Shown: one piece after another, positions 45,688-54,843 of the stretch
How the letters are laid out: each line of letters begins with the position of its first letter
How positions within the stretch are numbered: the first letter of the stretch is position 1
NCBI RefSeq assembly: GCF_009829085.1
Contig: NZ_WUQY01000002.1
Span: forward strand, 173,331-237,330
Reading direction: 5' to 3'
Length of the DNA: 64,000 nucleotides
DNA from: Sphingobacterium bovisgrunnientis
GTDB taxonomy: Bacteria; Bacteroidota; Bacteroidia; Sphingobacteriales; Sphingobacteriaceae
Notes under the pieces: model-generated
Seen by the model: the letters and a program-made list of their open reading frames with translations, nothing else
Database searches by the model: none
What the model was told of the DNA's origin: nothing
Made by a program: the position numbers and the translations under genes

Positions 45688-46383
45688 ATGAACAAAAAAG
45701 TACAATTTATAGATTGGGGATTGGTGGATTACCAAGAGGCGTGGGATAGACAAGAGAAGGTATTTTCCGAAACTTTAGCTATAAAGCAAGATAATAGAAC
45801 AAATAATTTACAAAATCCGACACCGAATTATTTAATCTTTACGGAGCATCCACATGTGTATACTTTAGGAAAAAGTGGTCATGAAGAATATTTACTATTG
45901 GATGAAGAAGGATTAAAAGAAAAAGAAGCCAAATTCTACAAAATTAACCGTGGTGGTGATATTACGTATCATGGTCCTGGACAAATTGTAGGTTATCCAA
46001 TCTTGGATTTAGACAATTTCTTCACAGATATTCATCTTTATCTGCGAACTTTGGAAGAAGCAATAATTTTAACATTAGCAGATTATGGGATTCAATCTGG
46101 ACGTTATGAAGGTTTTACGGGAGTTTGGCTGGATGCAGACAACGACAAAGCACGCAAAATTTGTGCGATGGGCGTACGTGCCTCACGCTGGGTTACCATG
46201 CATGGCTTTGCTTTTAATGTGAATGCGGATTTGAATTATTTCGGAAATATTATTCCTTGTGGAATTGATGATAAGGACGTCACTTCCATGGAACGAGAAT
46301 TAGGGAAAAAGCTTGATATGGTAGAAGTGAAAGAAAAGTTAAAGAATCATATTGCTGACCTTTTTCACATGGAACTAGTATAA
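45688..46383 (+). CDS. lipB: Octanoyl-[ACP]:protein N-octanoyltransferase LipB
   Basis: Cytosolic enzyme that moves octanoate from acyl carrier protein to lipoyl domains, the first step of lipoate synthesis. The 231 residues show the substrate loop GGDITYHGPGQIVGYPI near 88-104, the conserved lysine in ARKICAMGVRASRW, and the acyl-accepting cysteine in IIPCGIDDKDVTSM. It begins 2 bp after hflX. Its last 19 bp overlap the 3' end of the convergent hydrolase gene at 46365. Confidence 0.97.
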   Translation: MNKKVQFIDWGLVDYQEAWDRQEKVFSETLAIKQDNRTNNLQNPTPNYLIFTEHPHVYTLGKSGHEEYLLLDEEGLKEKEAKFYKINRGGDITYHGPGQIVGYPILDLDNFFTDIHLYLRTLEEAIILTLADYGIQSGRYEGFTGVWLDADNDKARKICAMGVRASRWVTMHGFAFNVNADLNYFGNIIPCGIDDKDVTSMERELGKKLDMVEVKEKLKNHIADLFHMELV

Positions 46384-47213
46384 ACCTCTGTTTCACTATA
46401 AGTCAAAGTAGTTTGGACATAAATCGATGTTGAAGCTACTTTGATTTCTTTATGTTCAGAAATCTGATAAATTGGAGTTTCTTCAGTACGTGTTGCTATA
46501 GAGAACTGTATACCTTCACAATGTGGTCTAAATACAGAATCGACTAATTCTACTGTATTATTTTGTCCTGAAAGATGGCCTAAAATCAAATGTTTCAATC
46601 GCGGAGAACGATTTTCAAGAAGCAATTCTAAGGCTGAAGCGTTAGAAATATGCCCCCACCCGCTACGTATTCTATTTTTTAAAAAATAAGAATATCGTCC
46701 ATTTTGCAACATTTCTTCATCAAAATTACTTTCCAACAATAACACATCCGAATGTTGGATAACATTCTTCACATTGTCACACCCCCTACCCAAATCCGTT
46801 AGAATACTGACATTCACTGCTCCATCTGTTACCACAAAACTGCAAGGCTCTTTAGCGTCATGATATTTAGGAATTCCGATAACAGTAAGTTCACCAATTG
46901 ACATGCGTTCATTAGGTTGAATGAAATTTATTAAATGTTCAGGCATATGCAGCTTCGATCCCTCGTAACTTCCCTTTGTAAGATAAACTGGAATCTGAAA
47001 ACGCTTACTAAAAACAGATAGACCGCGTATATGGTCGGTATGTTCATGCGTGATGAAAATAGCTTTGATGCTGCTTGGGTCGATCCCCAGTCGTTCCATG
47101 CGAATCAATACATGCTTCGTATTGATGCCAATATCAATTAATACCGCATCGTCTCCTTTAGCAACATAGTAGCAATTCCCGTTAGATCCAGAAGCAATTG
47201 AGCAGTATTTCAT
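46365..47213 (-). CDS. Metallo-beta-lactamase fold hydrolase (WalJ/YycJ-like)
   Basis: Cytosolic metallohydrolase of 282 residues. The metal motif THEHTDH is near residues 55-61, with later ligands expected in DLGRGCDN and LILGHLSGQNN. The start MKYCSIASGSNGNCYYV is typical of the WalJ/YycJ group, linked to DNA repair or cell-wall control in Firmicutes. Its last 30 or so residues (SEHKEIKVASTSIYV onward) extend past the usual family end, and the final 19 bp overlap lipB convergently. It is 73 bp downstream of the serine dehydratase stop, with a terminator between. Confidence 0.88.
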   Translation of the reverse strand: MKYCSIASGSNGNCYYVAKGDDAVLIDIGINTKHVLIRMERLGIDPSSIKAIFITHEHTDHIRGLSVFSKRFQIPVYLTKGSYEGSKLHMPEHLINFIQPNERMSIGELTVIGIPKYHDAKEPCSFVVTDGAVNVSILTDLGRGCDNVKNVIQHSDVLLLESNFDEEMLQNGRYSYFLKNRIRSGWGHISNASALELLLENRSPRLKHLILGHLSGQNNTVELVDSVFRPHCEGIQFSIATRTEETPIYQISEHKEIKVASTSIYVQTTLTYSETEVYTSSM

Positions 47214-47232
47214 ATCGGGAACAAAGGTAAAG

Positions 47233-47261
47233 AAAAAGCTCTTGCCAAATGAGACAAGAGC
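47233..47261 (-). terminator. Terminator of the L-serine dehydratase gene
   Basis: A 9-bp stem (47238-47246 with 47253-47261, one G-U pair) and a 6-nt loop is followed on the minus strand by five T. Confidence 0.75.
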
Positions 47262-47286
47262 CTTGAATTTTTTAAAGAGTGCAAAA

Positions 47287-48714
47287 TTAACATTCAGGCA
47301 AGCTCAATGGAACTTTGACCGCTAATCCACCATCTGCAGTTTCTTTGTATTTCACATTCATATCCTGCGCAGTTTCCCACATGGTACTCACAACAGCATC
47401 CAAACTTACTTTTGCTTTATCAGGATTCGATTGTAAAGCTAATTGTGCGGCTGTAATAGCTTTGATAGCACCCATGGTATTTCGTTCAATACAAGGAACT
47501 TGCACTAGCCCACCGATTGGATCACAAGTTAATCCGAGATGATGCTCCATAGCTATTTCTGCAGCCATCAGTACTTGTCTTTGGGAACCGCCTAAACATT
47601 CCGTCAATGCACCTGCGGCCATAGCTGAGGAAACGCCAATTTCAGCCTGACAACCACCCATTGCTGCGGAAATTGTCGCACCTTTTTTGAATATCGAACC
47701 TATTTCGGAAGCTGTCGCAATGAATTGAATGATCTTATTATCGTCATAAGCATCATAGAACGCAACGAAATATTGCAACACCGCAGGAATTACTCCAGAA
47801 GCACCATTAGTAGGCGCTGTTACCACACGACCAAAAGAAGCATTTTCTTCATTAACAGCCAATGCAAAGCAGCTGACGCAATCTAAAATGTAGCCAAAAT
47901 CTTTACCTCCAGCACGTATAGCTTCAAGCCAGGAATCGTAATCCGAATAAGTACGACCTTTTAGCATTCTCTTATTCAATTTCGCTGCTCTTCTTTCGAC
48001 ATTCAAACCTCCGGGCAATATCCCTTCGGTATGACAGCCTTTATAGATACATTCTTTAATGACTTGGAAAATATTTAGAATACCTTTACGTGTTTCCTCT
48101 TCTGGACGCCACGACAATTCATTTTCCATGACCAATTCCGAGATCTTCAGACCTGTGCGCATACATGCACTAATCAATTGCTGCGCTGTATCTATAGGAA
48201 AAGGTAATTCTACCTCACTCAACACCGATGCTGAATCATTTTCTTGCACAACGAAACCGCCACCAATAGAATAATATGTTTCTGAAATAGCTTTTCCATT
48301 ATTCAGAAAGGCTTGAAAAGTAACGGCATTGGGATGAAAAGGTAAGCTCTGGTCAAATAAAAAAAGTAATTGCTCCGTATAATTAAATGTAATAGTTTTC
48401 TTACCACCAATAACCAGTGAATTGCTGGATTTAATATGCTCCACCTTTGGTAAGACCTGATTGACGTCAAAAGTAACAGGATCATCTCCGCTCAAACCCA
48501 GTAAGATAGCAATATCAGTACCGTGACCTACTCCAGTCTTCGCAAGAGAACCATACAACAAAACAGTAATTTGCACGACTTGATCAAGAGCACCCACTTC
48601 CTCCAACTTATTTACAAAACGCTGTGCAGCACGCCAAGGTCCCAAGGTATGTGAACTAGAAGGACCTATACCTATTTTGAACATGTCGAAAACAGAAATT
48701 TGCTCTGATGCCAT
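47287..48714 (-). CDS. sdaA: L-serine ammonia-lyase, iron-sulfur type, single chain
   Basis: Cytosolic [4Fe-4S] enzyme that deaminates L-serine to pyruvate. At about 475 residues it is the single-chain form, with an N-terminal beta domain ([17 protein letters not shown]) and a C-terminal catalytic domain. Cluster cysteines are probably in GGCQAEIG and [19 protein letters not shown] use the ATG at 48714 (MASEQIS); another ATG lies two codons upstream. A TAACTTTG box lies about 33 bp before the start. Released enamine products are the usual substrate of RidA, encoded about 9 kb away. Confidence 0.96.
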   Translation of the reverse strand: MASEQISVFDMFKIGIGPSSSHTLGPWRAAQRFVNKLEEVGALDQVVQITVLLYGSLAKTGVGHGTDIAILLGLSGDDPVTFDVNQVLPKVEHIKSSNSLVIGGKKTITFNYTEQLLFLFDQSLPFHPNAVTFQAFLNNGKAISETYYSIGGGFVVQENDSASVLSEVELPFPIDTAQQLISACMRTGLKISELVMENELSWRPEEETRKGILNIFQVIKECIYKGCHTEGILPGGLNVERRAAKLNKRMLKGRTYSDYDSWLEAIRAGGKDFGYILDCVSCFALAVNEENASFGRVVTAPTNGASGVIPAVLQYFVAFYDAYDDNKIIQFIATASEIGSIFKKGATISAAMGGCQAEIGVSSAMAAGALTECLGGSQRQVLMAAEIAMEHHLGLTCDPIGGLVQVPCIERNTMGAIKAITAAQLALQSNPDKAKVSLDAVVSTMWETAQDMNVKYKETADGGLAVKVPLSLPEC

Positions 48715-48746
48715 AATCAACTGAATTTTTGTATTATAATTTCAAG

Positions 48747-48754
48747 CAAAGTTA
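48747..48754 (-). promoter_or_regulatory. -7 promoter box of the serine dehydratase gene
   Basis: Minus-strand TAACTTTG matches TAnnTTTG exactly, 33 bp before the ATG at 48714. The best TTTG upstream is only 13 bp away, so the -33 box is not clear. Confidence 0.45.
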
Positions 48755-48768
48755 GGATTATAAATGAC

Positions 48769-48801
48769 AAAAAAAAGCCAAGCTGATATTTCAACTTGGC
48801 T
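48769..48801 (-). terminator. Terminator of nagZ
   Basis: Stem AGCCAAG-TGA / TCA-CTTGGCT with a wobble pair is followed on the minus strand by eight T. Confidence 0.85.
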
Positions 48802-48825
48802 ATTATATTTATGATCCCGGGCTAA

Positions 48826-50529
48826 TTACAGACCTTTACCATAAGTAAAGTTTTTGCCTATTGTTACTGGCAATTTACCTTTTGATTTAATGTCTTTTAA
48901 AACCACTTTCACTGCAGCTCTTTGCATGAAAGCTTCATTTTGATACCCCATAACAATAGATGCACTGCGGTCAACTTTCACAGAAGTCAACGCATACGGG
49001 TTTGTCAACATTACCGTGATAGTACGACGTCCAGCGATTTTGTCAATGAAAGTTTTCACGTCATCCGAAAAATCCAGCGTAGGTCTTGGACGTGATCTAT
49101 TATCATGGATAGCCAAAATAATTTGCTCGTGGCCTCTTACTTCCTTTACTAAATCTGCTAATTGTGACTCCGTTTCTTTACCCGTAATGTAAATGTTTTT
49201 TACATTTGTCAATCTGGAAGCCAAACCTTTTTCAAAGTCTTGTGCCTCATTGATACCTACACTTACTACTACAGTTTCTTTTTTAGAATCGAAAGATTGG
49301 ATACGGCGATTAGATTTCAATACCGTAACCGAAGCATCAGCCATACGTTGAATCAATGACTTTGTCTCTGGTCTATTTAAATCTTCAAAAACTCTACCTC
49401 TACTAGCTGGTGCGTATTTATCTAATCCTAACCACAATTTAGCAGCTAAAATTCTTTTAACACGTGCATCAATATCCGCTTGTTTCAATCGACCACTTTG
49501 AATTGATTTCACAACTAAAGCAATTGCACGCGCACTATTTTCTGAAAGTTCTAACAAATCATGTCCAGCTTCAATAGCTAAAATATCTGCTTCTCCATTC
49601 GGAAAAAACTTCGTAACACCTTTCATATTCATCGCATCAGTTACAGTTAATCCTTTGAACCCTAACTCATTTCTCAATAAATCTGTAACAACTTTCTTAG
49701 AAATAGAAGAAGGTAAATTTGGTGTATTGTCCAGTGCTGGAATGTCCATGTGACCAACCATTACCGCTGATGCTCCTTGCTTAATTAACTCTTTGAAAGG
49801 ATAGATTTCCAATTCATCTAAACGCTGACGTGTAAAACCAAGCTTTGGTAGATCGTAATGTGAGTCTACGTCTGTATCGCCATGACCTGGAAAATGTTTG
49901 ATAGATGCCAATACGCCACCGTCAATCATACCTTTCATGTAAGCTGCAGATTTTACAGTTACGTTTTCCTTGTTATCACCGAATGAACGAAATCCAATCA
50001 CAGGATTTTTAGGATTGTTATTGATATCTACCGTTGGCGCAAAATTGAAATGAATACCTACACGCAAAAAATCTTTAGCTGCATCACGACCCATATCATA
50101 TATTAATGAGTTATCTTGCAATGCGCCTAAAGTCATTTGATACGGAAAAGATTGTGTTGAATCCGGTAAACGCATTCCTAATCCCCATTCCCCATCAATG
50201 GTAACCAATAAAGGAACTTTAGATACTTTCTGGTAATTGTTAATCATGTCTATGTGACGAACAGGACCACCCTGAAAAACAACTAATCCTCCAACCTGCT
50301 CATTTTTAACGACAGTGCCAACTGAATCAATAAATTTTTGACCCAAATTCGTGTGTGCACGAACTAAAAACAATTGACCAATACGTTCTTTTGGAGTTAG
50401 ACTATTAAATACTGAATCGACCCATTTGTGATCGCTATTGATAAATTTCACAAAATCAGGTCTTTTCTGCGCCATTGCTCCATATGAAGTCAAAAGAGCT
50501 AGCGAAAAAGCTAAAATAGGTTTCAGCAT
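48826..50529 (-). CDS. nagZ: Beta-N-acetylhexosaminidase NagZ (GH3) with C-terminal GH3 domain
   Basis: Removes non-reducing GlcNAc from peptidoglycan fragments. The signal peptide (1-20, ending GAMA) predicts a periplasmic enzyme, unlike cytosolic E. coli NagZ. Residues about 35-360 are the NagZ barrel. It contains the hallmark IKHFPGHGDTDVDSHYDLP, with K211 and the His/Asp loop after H217, and the nucleophile D298 in VTDAMNMKG. Residues about 390-560 form a GH3 C-terminal domain, as in the Bacteroidetes and B. subtilis two-domain forms. A tandem TGCGTTTT site lies upstream at 50608-50627 and a strong terminator follows. It is probably the GlcNAc-releasing partner of NamZ. Confidence 0.94.
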   Translation of the reverse strand: MLKPILAFSLALLTSYGAMAQKRPDFVKFINSDHKWVDSVFNSLTPKERIGQLFLVRAHTNLGQKFIDSVGTVVKNEQVGGLVVFQGGPVRHIDMINNYQKVSKVPLLVTIDGEWGLGMRLPDSTQSFPYQMTLGALQDNSLIYDMGRDAAKDFLRVGIHFNFAPTVDINNNPKNPVIGFRSFGDNKENVTVKSAAYMKGMIDGGVLASIKHFPGHGDTDVDSHYDLPKLGFTRQRLDELEIYPFKELIKQGASAVMVGHMDIPALDNTPNLPSSISKKVVTDLLRNELGFKGLTVTDAMNMKGVTKFFPNGEADILAIEAGHDLLELSENSARAIALVVKSIQSGRLKQADIDARVKRILAAKLWLGLDKYAPASRGRVFEDLNRPETKSLIQRMADASVTVLKSNRRIQSFDSKKETVVVSVGINEAQDFEKGLASRLTNVKNIYITGKETESQLADLVKEVRGHEQIILAIHDNRSRPRPTLDFSDDVKTFIDKIAGRRTITVMLTNPYALTSVKVDRSASIVMGYQNEAFMQRAAVKVVLKDIKSKGKLPVTIGKNFTYGKGL

Positions 50530-50607
50530 AATGTTTTATTTATAAGTATATATGCACGAAAATATAATAATATTTCGAGAATTCAATGTTTGTGCAAAAT
50601 TGTTACA

Positions 50608-50627
50608 GCAAAACGCACAAAAACGCA
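50608..50627 (-). promoter_or_regulatory. Candidate operator upstream of nagZ (10-bp tandem TGCGTTTT)
   Basis: Minus strand TGCGTTTTTG followed directly by TGCGTTTTGC, period 10 bp, 79 bp before the ATG. It begins immediately after the TetR gene stop, much as the murQ site begins just past the deacetylase stop. A possible promoter (TTG, 17 bp, TATATTTT at 50566-50559) lies between the site and the gene, which would suit an activator. Confidence 0.5.
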
Positions 50628-51170
50628 TTATATCAATTGATATTTTTGCTCTAAGAGCAAGGCTAAGTCTAAGGAATTTTCGATTTCACCGCAAGCCTCC
50701 TTTTTCCACAACATATCGATTACCAATAGCAAATACTGCGCCTCAATTTCGGGATTGGCGTAGCCCAATTCTTTAAAAGCCCGAATAATAATGGAATGTA
50801 CAGGCTTCATAAATTGTTCATGTTGTGATTTTGAAAATGGGATATGCGATAGACGCTCTTGCAATTTCCAAAACATAGGCTCATCGGATACTAATTTGCT
50901 AGGTAAGAAAATCATATTTTTCAAAAAGTCCTTTGCACTTTTATACGTCATCATCCCGCGATGATGTTGTAATACGCGACGGTAGCCCGATTTAATAAGA
51001 TGCGCCAATAAGGTATCCTTATTCCCAAAATGTTTAAAAATAAGCGCCTCGGAAACACCAGCATTTGCTGCGATTTCTTTTGTTGATGTATCAGCATAAC
51101 CATTTTTGGCAAACAACACTAAAGCCGCCTCCAAAATCTTCTCTTTTCTACTTAACAGGGAACTTTTCAT
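50628..51170 (-). CDS. TetR/AcrR family transcriptional regulator
   Basis: A DNA-binding regulator of 180 residues from the ATG at 51170, chosen because it starts just before the TetR helix-turn-helix (SRKEKILEAALVLFAKNGY, then TKEIAANAGVSEALIFKHFGNKDTLLAHLI). The in-frame ATG at 51212 lies upstream of the predicted -7 box TATATTTG (51197-51190). The ligand domain (about 70-180) shows no recognised signature. It is divergent from the outer-membrane gene at 51268. A 44-bp imperfect palindrome between the two genes is the likely operator for both. Confidence 0.9.
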   Translation of the reverse strand: MKSSLLSRKEKILEAALVLFAKNGYADTSTKEIAANAGVSEALIFKHFGNKDTLLAHLIKSGYRRVLQHHRGMMTYKSAKDFLKNMIFLPSKLVSDEPMFWKLQERLSHIPFSKSQHEQFMKPVHSIIIRAFKELGYANPEIEAQYLLLVIDMLWKKEACGEIENSLDLALLLEQKYQLI

Positions 51171-51205
51171 ATAAACACGAACAATCAAGCAAATATATCT
51201 ATTTT

Positions 51206-51249
51206 GATACAATATTTGAAGTTTAACGACTTTAAACTAATATTGTATC
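51206..51249. promoter_or_regulatory. Imperfect palindromic operator between tetR and the outer-membrane gene
   Basis: GATACAATATT (51206-51216) and AATATTGTATC (51239-51249) are perfect inverse arms. Inner arms AGTTTAA and TTAAACT add 7 bp with a 3-nt asymmetry. A plus-strand promoter candidate, TTTG (51215-51218), 19 bp, TAATATTG (51238-51245), is embedded in it, so a bound TetR dimer would block the outer-membrane gene. Confidence 0.6.
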
Positions 51250-51267
51250 ATATACCTAATTTCTACA

Positions 51268-54015
51268 GTGAAACTCTTTATCAAACAACTGCTTATATTT
51301 TTGTTATTAGCACTCGCATATTCATCTTATGCGCAGCAAAAGATTAGTGGACGTATCGTGAATGGCGCAGATTCGACGGCAATAATGGGAGCTACTGTGC
51401 AACTAATTCCAATTAATCAAAACTCAATAATTCAATCAACCTCTTCCGATAAATTAGGCAATTTTCTGTTTAACAACTTAAAAACAGGTAACTACAAAAT
51501 TAGTATTCAAGCATTGGGATTTCAACAGAAAATAACTCCGCTGCAAATCACTTCTTCGAAAAACGAAACTATACGTATTCACTTGGAAACAGATAATATT
51601 GGTATCGATGAAGTAGTAATTAGTGCATCGCCTGCTGTTATTTTAAAGGGAGATACCATGGAATACGATGCCAACAAATTTGTAGCACGCGAATTTGCTG
51701 ATGCAGACGAGGTCGTGTCACAAATTCCAGGTGTTTTGATTGATGAAGACGGTAATGTCACAGCACATGGAGAACAAGTAACACGGATAATCATCGATGG
51801 AAAAGAATTTTTTAGTTCAGATCCTAAGATTGCTCTTAAAACCCTCCCTGCTGATATCATTGCTAAAATCCAACTCATAGATGAAAAATCTGAGCAAGCG
51901 AGATTTTCAGGATTTGACGATGGAAAGAGAAATAAAGTCATAAATATAGTAACCAAACCCGACAAAAAAGTGGGCTTCTTTGGGAAATCTGCAGTAAGTA
52001 AAGGCAATAGCAATAAATTTTCTATCAATTCTTCAACAAACAGCTTCAATAAAGACAAGAAATATGCGATTAATTTATTAGCAAATAATATAAATGAAAC
52101 CAATTTTGGAGAACAAGGTCGAGGTGGAGCCAGAAGAGGCAATAATAACACCGACCGAGGGCTATCAGATACTTACGCTGGTGCAATTACCTTCAGCAAT
52201 GTCTATCCAAAAACCAACATGGAATTGAGCTCAGATTATAATTTCAATTCATCTACAACGGTAACGAATTCCTTATCCAATATTCAGTATTTATCCGAAG
52301 GGCAAGCCAATCAATTCAGAACACAAAACCAATTATCAGACGCAAACAACACAGAACATGTGCTAAACGGAAGATTAAAATGGCAAATCGATTCGACCAA
52401 TAGGCTTGACTTCACGCCAAATATTCGATATTCATATAGCAAACGCGAGAGCGCCACAGATTTTAACACGATCAATGTAAGCGAAAGCCCAATTAATAAA
52501 TCCGTTCGATCTTCTAATGGTGATAATAATAATTTGAGTTACGGTGCATCTTTCACCTATATGCTGAAATTTAAGAAACAAGGCAGAACAGTATCAGTCA
52601 ATGCCAGCGCAAATAAAAATTCCAATGATGCTCATGCATTAAATCTAGCCGTAACCGAATATTACAGAAATGCACTTTTGAACAGACTTGACACAAACAA
52701 TAACACCAGTTCGACAAATGGGTATGGGTCAGGAGTTAATAGCAGAATATCATTTACAGAAAGTATATCTCAATACAGCAGATTACAAGCGCAATATAAT
52801 TTTCGAAATAATGCTTCTTATTCCAATCGGGAAACGTATGATTTTCTGGCAGAAACAGGTCAATCGGGAGAATTGAGAGATCGTCTATCCAATGAATTTC
52901 GTAATGATTTCAATTACCACAGCGCTGGAATGTCTTACATTTATGCACTGAAAGATTCCATTAGATTTCAGGTTGGCTTTCAATATCAGCATGGCGTCCG
53001 CAAAAACGATAGAATAGTTCCTATTAACCTGAAGACTGTAGCAGATTTTTACAGCTTTCTCCCAGATCTATCCGCAAAATATAAGTTTTCACGAACGAAG
53101 GAGTTGGAATTCAATTACAATACGCAAACCAATACGCCTTCCATTAATCAAATACAAGATTTCATCAATAACCAAAATGAATTGCGTATCACCAATGGTA
53201 ATCCAAATTTAAATCAAGAATACGCGCATAACGTTCGATTACAATACAAAGATGTAAATAGAAAAACAGGTAGATCATTGACGACCAATGTGAACTTTGA
53301 ATATACTCAAGACAAAATTATAAATAGCATATTACAAACAGATAGTAGTATTTTTCTTTTTGAAGATGTTCGACTTGGCGCAGGTGGCCAGTATATCCGA
53401 CCTATCAATACGGATGGCGCATACGCTGTTCGACTTAATAATAGTTACGGCGCTCCTATCGAGAAATTAAAAATTAACATCAATCTAAATACAAGGTTAT
53501 ATCTAAACAACGAATTGGCTGAAATCAATGATTTACCGATCAAAAACAAGACATTTGGATATGGACAAAGTGTTGGGTTGAATTCTAAATTTTCAAAGAG
53601 ATATATTATCGGATTATCCTACCATATTGATGGGCGTGAGACATCCAATATCATGACACAGACAGCACGTTATCATGTTCTAAATCACCGATTTAGTAAT
53701 AATATTTCGATAGAACCAATCAAAAATATAGTTTTCACGAGTAATCTCATGTACTTAAACAATGGTGGAATATTGGATTACCCGAATATCGAAACTATGA
53801 TATGGAACGCTTCAATTGGGAAAAAACTATTTAAAAACAACAATGGTGAAATAACCTTGAAAGGTTTTGATTTACTCAATAAAGCACAAAATATTAGTAG
53901 ACGTGTTACGGAAAATAACATTTCTGATGTGTCGTCAAACACTTTGAATCGGTATTTTCTGTTATCTTTTACATACAATTTAAGAAAGTTTGGTACTACT
54001 AATATATTTAAATAA
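51268..54015 (+). CDS. Outer-membrane beta-barrel protein (OMP_b-brl_3, TonB-receptor-like)
   Basis: A 915-residue outer-membrane protein starting at GTG 51268; no ATG precedes the signal peptide (1-22, ending SSYA). A carboxypeptidase-D-like domain (about 24-105, QKISGRIVNGADSTAIMGA) and a plug-like region (VVSQIPGVLIDEDGNVTAHGE, then RIIIDGKEFF) lead to a large barrel ending SFTYNLRKFG. The family often exports or imports unknown ligands and is not SusC, since there is no SusD neighbour and no VVVGYG signature. Control by the divergent TetR gene suggests induction by a small molecule. Its last 8 bp overlap the convergent nicotinamidase gene. Confidence 0.88.
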   Translation: MKLFIKQLLIFLLLALAYSSYAQQKISGRIVNGADSTAIMGATVQLIPINQNSIIQSTSSDKLGNFLFNNLKTGNYKISIQALGFQQKITPLQITSSKNETIRIHLETDNIGIDEVVISASPAVILKGDTMEYDANKFVAREFADADEVVSQIPGVLIDEDGNVTAHGEQVTRIIIDGKEFFSSDPKIALKTLPADIIAKIQLIDEKSEQARFSGFDDGKRNKVINIVTKPDKKVGFFGKSAVSKGNSNKFSINSSTNSFNKDKKYAINLLANNINETNFGEQGRGGARRGNNNTDRGLSDTYAGAITFSNVYPKTNMELSSDYNFNSSTTVTNSLSNIQYLSEGQANQFRTQNQLSDANNTEHVLNGRLKWQIDSTNRLDFTPNIRYSYSKRESATDFNTINVSESPINKSVRSSNGDNNNLSYGASFTYMLKFKKQGRTVSVNASANKNSNDAHALNLAVTEYYRNALLNRLDTNNNTSSTNGYGSGVNSRISFTESISQYSRLQAQYNFRNNASYSNRETYDFLAETGQSGELRDRLSNEFRNDFNYHSAGMSYIYALKDSIRFQVGFQYQHGVRKNDRIVPINLKTVADFYSFLPDLSAKYKFSRTKELEFNYNTQTNTPSINQIQDFINNQNELRITNGNPNLNQEYAHNVRLQYKDVNRKTGRSLTTNVNFEYTQDKIINSILQTDSSIFLFEDVRLGAGGQYIRPINTDGAYAVRLNNSYGAPIEKLKININLNTRLYLNNELAEINDLPIKNKTFGYGQSVGLNSKFSKRYIIGLSYHIDGRETSNIMTQTARYHVLNHRFSNNISIEPIKNIVFTSNLMYLNNGGILDYPNIETMIWNASIGKKLFKNNNGEITLKGFDLLNKAQNISRRVTENNISDVSSNTLNRYFLLSFTYNLRKFGTTNIFK

Positions 54016-54598
54016 ATAGTCCTCCTTTTTGTAAAAACGTTTCCTTCTTTTTCATATAAGCATCCTTATCGATAGCCTTTGTTCCTTTTGAAATAATAGC
54101 AGTCTTATATCCTAAATCTAAAGCATCCATCGCGGTGAAGTAAACACAAAAATCTGCCGCCAGTCCGCAGATATGCACTTCCGAAACTTTTTTATCCTGC
54201 AAATACCCATGCAAACCAGTATTTCTGATGCGTTGGTTATCAAAAAAACCGCTATAGCTATCTACTTTTTTATCTAACCCTTTTCTAAATATTGCTTGAA
54301 TTGAATTTGTATCTAACAATTTCGACAATTCAGCACCTTCAGTTCCTTGTACACAATGATTTGGCCACAGCGTTTGAGGGTATCCATTCCAATCGATGAC
54401 ATCAAATATTTGGTGTCCCGCGTGCATATCAGCAAAACTTTTGTGATTAGCAGGATGCCAATCTTGTGTAGCTACAACGAGTTCGTAATTAGGAATTATT
54501 CTATTTATTATAGAAATTATTTCGTCTCCATTGGAAACTTCTAATGCACCACCTGGTAAGAAATCATTTTGAAGATCGACTATAATTAGAGCTTTCAT
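54008..54598 (-). CDS. pncA: Nicotinamidase/pyrazinamidase PncA
   Basis: Cytosolic cysteine hydrolase that converts nicotinamide to nicotinate in NAD salvage. The 196 residues have the catalytic D8 in DLQNDFLPGGALEV and the metal-binding DWHPANHKSFADMH. The catalytic lysine lies in the FRKGLDKKVDSYSGFFDN segment and the nucleophile in CGLAADFCV. The start is unambiguous. The gene converges on the outer-membrane gene with an 8-bp overlap and no terminator between them. Confidence 0.96.
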   Translation of the reverse strand: MKALIIVDLQNDFLPGGALEVSNGDEIISIINRIIPNYELVVATQDWHPANHKSFADMHAGHQIFDVIDWNGYPQTLWPNHCVQGTEGAELSKLLDTNSIQAIFRKGLDKKVDSYSGFFDNQRIRNTGLHGYLQDKKVSEVHICGLAADFCVYFTAMDALDLGYKTAIISKGTKAIDKDAYMKKKETFLQKGGLFI

Positions 54599-54746
54599 AG
54601 TGTAAATTTTAAAATAAATATATAAACTTTAATTAGCTTCTTATGTCTATTTTAGCTTTATGACAATGTAGCAAACTAACTTATATTAACGTGTTATAAA
54701 GGTGCTTTTTATGGTTTTTCGAATCAGTAAAACAAAATTAAATTAT

Positions 54747-54826
54747 TAGATTTGCACCTCGTATCTATATAGCGTAGATATTTAACATATTATAACACAT
54801 TTAACAGTAGGTAATACTTACATTTG
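54747..54826 (+). promoter_or_regulatory. Two -7 boxes upstream of the DUF4270 gene
   Basis: TAGATTTG (54747-54754) and TACATTTG (54819-54826) both match TAnnTTTG. Neither has a convincing TTTG at the right distance. The second would give a leader of about 10 nt. The gap 54599-54843 holds no gene that I see. Confidence 0.35.
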
Positions 54827-54843
54827 CATGTCAACTAATATAT

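Noticed and set aside
51579..52151. 190-codon open frame opposite the outer-membrane barrel gene
   Set aside because: It is an antisense shadow with leucine/serine-rich nonsense composition and no family resemblance.
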